From Planctomyces sp. (lineage in GTDB: Bacteria; Planctomycetota; Planctomycetia; Planctomycetales; Planctomycetaceae): 64,000 nucleotides of DNA. Made by a program: the position numbers and the translations under genes. The notes under the pieces were generated by a model, which did not search any database, was not told the DNA's origin, and saw nothing but the letters and a program-made list of their open reading frames with translations. Numbering within the stretch: position 1 is the first letter of the stretch; each line of letters opens with the position of its first letter. Shown here one piece after another: positions 59,378 to 64,000 of the stretch. The stretch spans positions 18,499 to 82,498 of the forward strand of contig JAHBXW010000024.1 of the NCBI GenBank assembly GCA_019636235.1, written 5' to 3'.

Positions 59378-60589
59378 ATGCGTCTCACCATCGGCAGAGT
59401 TCTGATCGGCATCTTCGGCCTGGCGGTCCTCGCCGGCGTCGTCTACGGATTTCTGCCGCGCCCGGTGGACGTCGACCTCGGACAGGTCTCCCGTGGAGCG
59501 CTGCTGGTCGCCGTCAATGAAGACGGCAAGACGCGGATCCGCGATCGCTACGTCATCTCGATGCCGTTCGCCGGACGGATCAGCCGCATCATGCTGGACC
59601 CGGGCGACAGCGTGACGGGTGGCGAATCGGTCATCACCACGATCTTCCCGACGATTCCCGAGCTGCTCAATCCCCGGACGCTGGCCGAGGCCGAAGCCCG
59701 CGTCCGGGCCGCCGAATCCGCCGTCGAACGCGCCGCCTCCACAATTGAAAAGGCTCGCTCTGATCGCGACTGGGCCGCCAGCACGGCCGACCGCATTCGC
59801 AGACTTCACGAGCAGCGCGCCACGACCGTCGAACGGCTCGTCGACGCCGAATCGCTCCTCCGCTCCCGCGAGAGCGAACTCGCCGCAGCCGAATCGGCCA
59901 GCGACATCGCCCGCTACGAGCTCGAACAGGCGCGGGCCGGCCTGATTCGCTCCCAGCCCCGCGAGGCCATCTCCGCCGCCGACTGGCAGTACGAAGTCCA
60001 CTCGCCGATCACCGGGAAAGTCCTCCGCGTGATGCAGCAGAGCGCCGCCACGCTGGCTGCCGGAGCGCCTTTGATTGAAGTTGGCGATCCCGCGGACATC
60101 GAGATGGAGATCGACGTGCTTTCCCAGGACGCCGTCCGGATTCGACCCGGCGCGAAGGTTTACGTCGACCACTGGGGAGGCGAAACGCCGCTCGTGGGCG
60201 CGGTGCGGCTCGTGGAACCGGCCGGCTTCACCAAAGTCTCCGCGCTGGGCGTCGAGGAACAGCGGGTGAACGTCATCGCCGATTTCAGCGTGCCGGCGTC
60301 CGAACGCGCGACGCTGGGCGATTCGTTCCGAGTCGACGCCCGGATCGCGCTATGGGAGGGGGAATCCGTGCTGCAGGTTCCCGCCAGCGCCCTGTTCCGG
60401 ACCGGCGGCGACTGGAGCGTGTTTGTCGAGGAGGGAGACCGGGCCGTCCGACGAACGATCCGTATCGGCCACCGCAACGCGCAGGCCGCTGAAGTTCTCG
60501 AGGGCCTCGCGGAAGGGGACCGCGTCGTCCTGCACCCGGGCGACAGCCTGAGCGACGGATCACTGATCGTCGCACGGCGACGGCCCTGA
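59378..60589 (+). CDS. HlyD/MFP-family efflux adaptor
   Basis: A periplasmic adaptor of 403 residues. It has an N-terminal membrane anchor (8-26), a first half-lipoyl segment, a coiled-coil hairpin (about 105-190, rich in Glu/Ala/Arg), a second lipoyl half (Val-His-Ser-Pro-Ile-Thr-Gly-Lys-Val-Leu, ~206-215), then beta-barrel and membrane-proximal domains. Such proteins link an ABC or RND inner-membrane pump to an outer-membrane channel or work with MacB-type permeases. No pump gene is adjacent, so the partner must be elsewhere. Confidence 0.88.
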   Translation: MRLTIGRVLIGIFGLAVLAGVVYGFLPRPVDVDLGQVSRGALLVAVNEDGKTRIRDRYVISMPFAGRISRIMLDPGDSVTGGESVITTIFPTIPELLNPRTLAEAEARVRAAESAVERAASTIEKARSDRDWAASTADRIRRLHEQRATTVERLVDAESLLRSRESELAAAESASDIARYELEQARAGLIRSQPREAISAADWQYEVHSPITGKVLRVMQQSAATLAAGAPLIEVGDPADIEMEIDVLSQDAVRIRPGAKVYVDHWGGETPLVGAVRLVEPAGFTKVSALGVEEQRVNVIADFSVPASERATLGDSFRVDARIALWEGESVLQVPASALFRTGGDWSVFVEEGDRAVRRTIRIGHRNAQAAEVLEGLAEGDRVVLHPGDSLSDGSLIVARRRP

Positions 60590-60621
60590 CGAACGGAGTC
60601 CGCTTCAGGCCCTTCAAGCGC

Positions 60622-61668
60622 TTACGCCGACTCGCCGGCCGGGGACTGCTCCAGTTCGAGCCGGGCTTCCTTGATCTGCAGCCGCAGGCCGGTGTCCCGC
60701 ACCGCCTCCTCAAGCTCCTGCAGTTGCGATGCGAACTCCCGCCGCTCGTCCGTTGGCATCTTGGGCGCCAACTGCTGCAGCGCCTGCACGGTGTTCCGCA
60801 GAATGAGCTGCTGCTCGAACGCGCGATCGCCCGTCGTCTGGCTGACGTCCTCGCGGGCCCACGCCAGCGCGTCCCGGACCGCGTCGCGAAACACCGGCAG
60901 CCCGCCCAGCGACGACGCCCGCGCCAGCCCGATCGCCGCATTGATCCGCGTCTTCGAGTCGGGGTCCTCCAGCATTCGGGTCAACTGCAGTTCGCTGCGA
61001 CCGCCGGGGATCAACCCCAGTGCGAACGCAGCATGCAGTCGCAGCACCGGCTCGCCTTCGGCCGCGGCATCGAAGAGCGCGTCCAGAACTTGCGGCGAGT
61101 CGAGCGATTGCTGCCGTTCACGGCGCCGTCCGGCGATCATGGCGATCGCCTGCAGAGCCTGTTTGCGGGTCTCGGTCGGCTGCGACGGGGACAGGGCCTC
61201 CTGCAGCGCCGGCCAGATGGCGTCGATGACGTCGGTCCGGCCCAGCGCCTTCAACAGGAACTGCAGTTGTTGCTGCTGTTCGTCATTGGGCGTCCGGATC
61301 TGCAATTGTTGAAGCGTGAGGTCGTTGAGGGCGCCGGCGATTTCCGGGATTTCGGCGAGGCTGCGCCCCTGCTTCGCGGGTCGCCGTCCTTCCGCGTCGA
61401 GCGCCTCCGCCAGGTTCAGGGCGGCCCGCCAGCGGATGTTCGAATTGTCGCTCTTGATGTCGCTGACGAGCTGCCGCCAGTCGGTGTCGCCAGCGGCCAT
61501 TCGCCCGAATAGCAGATACACGCCAATGACGACCGCGACGATCACCGCCGGAACGAGAAACAACTGCACGATGAACCCGGCGGACGGCGGTTCGACCGGC
61601 GGCAGATGCTCGGGCAGGCCGTCCGCGGGGCGTGCGGATTCGGAATCGACGGAAGGAATTTCAGACAT
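60622..61668 (-). CDS. HEAT-repeat membrane protein
   Basis: A 348-residue protein with one membrane helix (about 32-54) after a Pro/Glu-rich start. An all-helical domain follows with HEAT/ARM-like repeats (for example Asn-Ile-Arg-Trp-Arg-Ala-Ala-Leu-Asn-Leu-Ala-Glu; Leu-Arg-Leu-His-Ala-Ala-Phe-Ala-Leu-Gly; Thr-Arg-Ile-Asn-Ala-Ala-Ile-Gly-Leu-Ala). The ATG at 61668 is preferred to an in-frame start 75 bases upstream. HEAT repeats mediate protein binding; the partner is unknown. It is divergent from the P450 gene. Confidence 0.82.
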   Translation of the reverse strand: MSEIPSVDSESARPADGLPEHLPPVEPPSAGFIVQLFLVPAVIVAVVIGVYLLFGRMAAGDTDWRQLVSDIKSDNSNIRWRAALNLAEALDAEGRRPAKQGRSLAEIPEIAGALNDLTLQQLQIRTPNDEQQQQLQFLLKALGRTDVIDAIWPALQEALSPSQPTETRKQALQAIAMIAGRRRERQQSLDSPQVLDALFDAAAEGEPVLRLHAAFALGLIPGGRSELQLTRMLEDPDSKTRINAAIGLARASSLGGLPVFRDAVRDALAWAREDVSQTTGDRAFEQQLILRNTVQALQQLAPKMPTDERREFASQLQELEEAVRDTGLRLQIKEARLELEQSPAGESA

Positions 61669-61811
61669 GCGGGCACCAGAGTGTCGAATGCCGCATTGTA
61701 GAGGCCCCGGGTCGCGTGGACACCGAGCCGCGTCTGTCCCCAAATGCCGGAATTGGAGTTCCCGAACGGGGGTGGATTACACTCCCGATGCCAATTCTGC
61801 GGGGAGCGAAC

Positions 61812-63404
61812 ATGTCGACGCCTCAACACGCGTCCGGAGTTCCGGGAATGCGGCCGCTGGTCCGGACCTGGAGACAGTTGCGGCGCGTCAATCCCTTCGG
61901 CGGCGACTGCCTTCCCGGACGGGTGCCTCTCCTCCAGCCCGGTTCCGGCCGGCCGACGCTGCCGTTTCCCCACCCCTGGAACTACGCGGAGCCGATCCGC
62001 ATTCTTGAGTCGTACTTCTGGGAGGCGGACCGCGAAACAGGCGGCGCCCGGCACAACCGGTACCTGGACTGCCCCGGGTTCGCCCCCGTGCTGGTCACGC
62101 GCGATCCCGCCGTCATCCGCGCGATCCTCACGGCCACGGGCGATCGCGACGGCCAGTTTGACCGCGATACGCTGCCCTCCACCGGCATTGCGCGCGCCAC
62201 CGGCAAGGACACGCTGCTGTTCGCGAACGGCCCGTTCTGGCGACGACAGCGCAAGGTCGCCGCGTCCCCCTTCGGCAAGACGGCCCTGTTCCGCGAGGAC
62301 CTGTTTCACGAGTTTGGCGAGACCTTTCGCCGCACCGTCCGACAACGCCTCGCCGCGCTCCAGCAGCATCTTGATTCGACGCGGCAGACCTCATTGACGC
62401 TGCCCATCGAGCCGGAGATCAAAGCGCTCATGCTGGAGATGCTGGTCAACTGCTTCTTTGGAGCGCAGGTCGAGTATGCGCGGCTCCGCGATGTCCATGT
62501 GCCGGCTCTGGAACGCGTCATTGATCACATTGTTCGCGACACCGTGACGAACCGGCTGGGCCTGTCGCCAACGTTCCTGGGACGGTTCAGCCGCCGCTTC
62601 CGGCAAACGCGAGACGATTTCCAGGCCTTCGACGAACTCACCGACCTGGTGCTTCAGGCGCGGCGGTCCGGCGCCGGCCTGTGGAGCTGCTTCCGCTCTG
62701 ACGCGCCCGACGAGACGCTCCGCAGCAACGTCAAGGTCTTTCTCGCCGGCGCGCTGGAAGCGACGACATCCTACGCCGCCTGGGCCATCTCGCACCTCGC
62801 TCGCAATCCGGAGGCCCAGGAGCGCGTGTATGGCGAGGTCGGGCCGATCGACACGTATCTGCCCGAGAAGCTCGAAGCGGCGACGTCCCTCAACCAGGTG
62901 CTGGATGAGACCCTGCGGCTGACTCCCTCGCTGTATTTTCTTCCGCGGCGGGCGACGGCGGAGACGCCACTGGAAATGGCTGATGGCCGGACGATGGTCA
63001 TTCCGCGCGGCACGCACATTCTGCTGGATATCTGGCATGCCAACCGCCACGAGGACCATTGGGGCGTGGCGGCGACCGGGCATCCGGCGACCGAATTCGC
63101 GCCGGACCGGTGGCGATTCCTCGCTGAGCAGAACCGGAGCTCGAAGGAGATGCTGCACTTCGGATTCGGTCATGGCGCCCGCGTCTGCCCGGGGAAGCAT
63201 CTGGGGCAGCTCGAAGTCGGGCTGGCGGTGGGCGCCTTCGTGAAGCTGTTCCGGTTCCGGGCGGTGAACGCGGACAACGCGGTGAAAGCAGGGGTTTCGA
63301 CGAAGCCGTTGGACGGCGGCCTGATCACGATCGAATTGCGAGCGCCCGTGCCGTCGACGTGGGACACCGCCGCGCCGATGCCTCAGCCGACCGCGACGGA
63401 TTGA
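61812..63404 (+). CDS. Cytochrome P450
   Basis: A haem-thiolate monooxygenase of 530 residues. Motifs: I-helix Ala-Gly-Ala-Leu-Glu-Ala-Thr-Thr-Ser with the oxygen-activating Thr, K-helix Glu366-Thr-Leu-Arg369, and the haem-binding Phe-Gly-Phe-Gly-His-Gly-Ala-Arg-Val-Cys459-Pro-Gly. The early Trp-Arg-Arg-Gln-Arg-Lys C-helix motif is also present. The ATG at 61812 follows GGGGAG at proper spacing; another ATG lies 24 bases upstream. There is no signal or anchor. No ferredoxin or reductase gene is adjacent; the substrate is unknown. Confidence 0.93.
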   Translation: MSTPQHASGVPGMRPLVRTWRQLRRVNPFGGDCLPGRVPLLQPGSGRPTLPFPHPWNYAEPIRILESYFWEADRETGGARHNRYLDCPGFAPVLVTRDPAVIRAILTATGDRDGQFDRDTLPSTGIARATGKDTLLFANGPFWRRQRKVAASPFGKTALFREDLFHEFGETFRRTVRQRLAALQQHLDSTRQTSLTLPIEPEIKALMLEMLVNCFFGAQVEYARLRDVHVPALERVIDHIVRDTVTNRLGLSPTFLGRFSRRFRQTRDDFQAFDELTDLVLQARRSGAGLWSCFRSDAPDETLRSNVKVFLAGALEATTSYAAWAISHLARNPEAQERVYGEVGPIDTYLPEKLEAATSLNQVLDETLRLTPSLYFLPRRATAETPLEMADGRTMVIPRGTHILLDIWHANRHEDHWGVAATGHPATEFAPDRWRFLAEQNRSSKEMLHFGFGHGARVCPGKHLGQLEVGLAVGAFVKLFRFRAVNADNAVKAGVSTKPLDGGLITIELRAPVPSTWDTAAPMPQPTATD

Positions 63405-63547
63405 TAGGCGGGAATTGGAAGGGGGTACCGGCCTGAAGATGGGCTCACTGCCGGACTGGGCGAATTGCAGCTCCCCGATATGGCTGGCTGCATCGACAGA
63501 ATTAAGGCCGCATGCCCAAAGCGTGCGATCGCCGGAGACACACCTAC

Positions 63548-64000
63548 ATGAAGAAGACAGAACTGAGAGTGCTGGCAGTTGGCGCAGCTGCAGGAGCGAT
63601 AGCATATGTTCTATTGTCTATTAATATGCCTGCGGACGTCAGTGCTGACATATCGCTCATGATTGCTTGCATTTGCACATTTTCGGTGGCCAAATATTCA
63701 GTGGCGACGGCTTGGGTGAGAATGTGGAGGGGCCTTGCATATGCCACGGGAGTCGCATGTGTGATTTGGATTGGAGCCGCCAATTTGCTGTGGAATGAGG
63801 CATTCCCGTATTCCATGGATACACTCCAGCAATTGCTCGTTTTGTATGCAGGTTGGCTGCTGGCGCAGACCGTCGTCACGATCTGGGCATTCGCGAGAGC
63901 TGAGAGCTTCCGCATTGCAGGCATGGTGGACGGCTTTGCGGTTGTTGCAATCGCCGCGCATTGGGGAATCGTCGCGTACGGGATATGGCAAGGTTTAACC
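63548..64000 (+). CDS. Hypothetical membrane protein, 3'-truncated
   Basis: An open frame of 151 codons from an ATG at 63548 to the right edge, without a stop. The product has about four hydrophobic helices (near residues 8-26, 35-50, 60-82 and 93-112, with another starting near 130). No family was recognised. It is lower in GC than its neighbours (many codons ending in A or T) and begins Met-Lys-Lys-Thr. No clear ribosome binding site is visible, so the start is provisional. Confidence 0.5.
   Translation, partial: MKKTELRVLAVGAAAGAIAYVLLSINMPADVSADISLMIACICTFSVAKYSVATAWVRMWRGLAYATGVACVIWIGAANLLWNEAFPYSMDTLQQLLVLYAGWLLAQTVVTIWAFARAESFRIAGMVDGFAVVAIAAHWGIVAYGIWQGLT

Noticed and set aside
1..64000. 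tRNA, rRNA, CRISPR, insertion sequence or phage signals
   Set aside because: No cloverleaf, array, transposase or integrase pattern was recognised in any part of the window.

Overview
The window is high-GC DNA (roughly two thirds G+C by eye) from a planctomycete, most likely of the order Planctomycetales. This rests on the gene families present: three full-length DUF1549/DUF1553 proteins, two DUF1501 proteins and the tail of a third, a DUF1559 pseudopilin-like protein, a Rhodopirellula-type ECF sigma factor, and Tat-exported sugar isomerase and NHL-repeat proteins. No rRNA, tRNA, CRISPR array, insertion sequence or phage gene was seen. Both ends cut through genes.

Region 1 (1-11341) looks like an anaerobic or persistence island. 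On the plus strand are the end of a multi-pass membrane protein, an Hsp20 chaperone and a DUF2892 membrane protein. Facing them is a tightly packed minus-strand operon that starts at 11341: CBS-pair protein, small membrane protein, cyclic-nucleotide-binding protein without a DNA-binding domain, the four subunits of a group 3b NAD(P)-linked [NiFe]-hydrogenase (hydB, hydG, hydD, hydA), its maturation protease, and hypA, hypB, hypC, hypD, hypE. Only HypF is missing from the maturation set.

Region 2 (11342-18240) begins with a non-coding stretch that holds a 34-codon C-terminal DUF1501 remnant and a dyad upstream of the hydrogenase operon. Two unrecognised exported or membrane proteins with lower GC follow. 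Then comes a plus-strand glycan-type cluster: GT39-like transferase, DUF1559 protein, GT2 transferase and SAM methyltransferase, the last three linked by 4-bp overlaps.

Region 3 (18423-24140) is a planctomycete DUF1549/DUF1553, DUF1501, NHL triad. Region 4 (24160-31989, minus strand) is a respiratory operon: Rieske protein, cytochrome b fused to cytochrome c, CoxII fused to cytochrome c, CoxI fused to CoxIII, a small membrane protein, CtaG and a Cys-rich membrane protein. The Rieske protein has Asp where box I normally has a His cluster ligand.

Region 5 (32363-46089) holds a tricorn-like protease, a DinB protein and a small membrane protein on the plus strand. On the minus strand are a second DUF1549/DUF1553-DUF1501 pair, an ECF sigma factor overlapping a protein that joins an anti-sigma-like N-terminus to DUF1549/DUF1553, a Fet4-like protein, bioA and a trans-sulfuration enzyme.

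Region 6 (46378-64000) contains a formylglycine-generating-enzyme-like lipoprotein, a tandem DUF1801 protein, a sugar isomerase, an isochorismatase-ThuA fusion, a minus-strand set consisting of an ABC ATPase continuous with an NHL lipoprotein, a large VWA membrane protein and an exported protein, then folK, an orphan HlyD adaptor, a HEAT-repeat membrane protein, a cytochrome P450, and a membrane protein that runs off the right edge.
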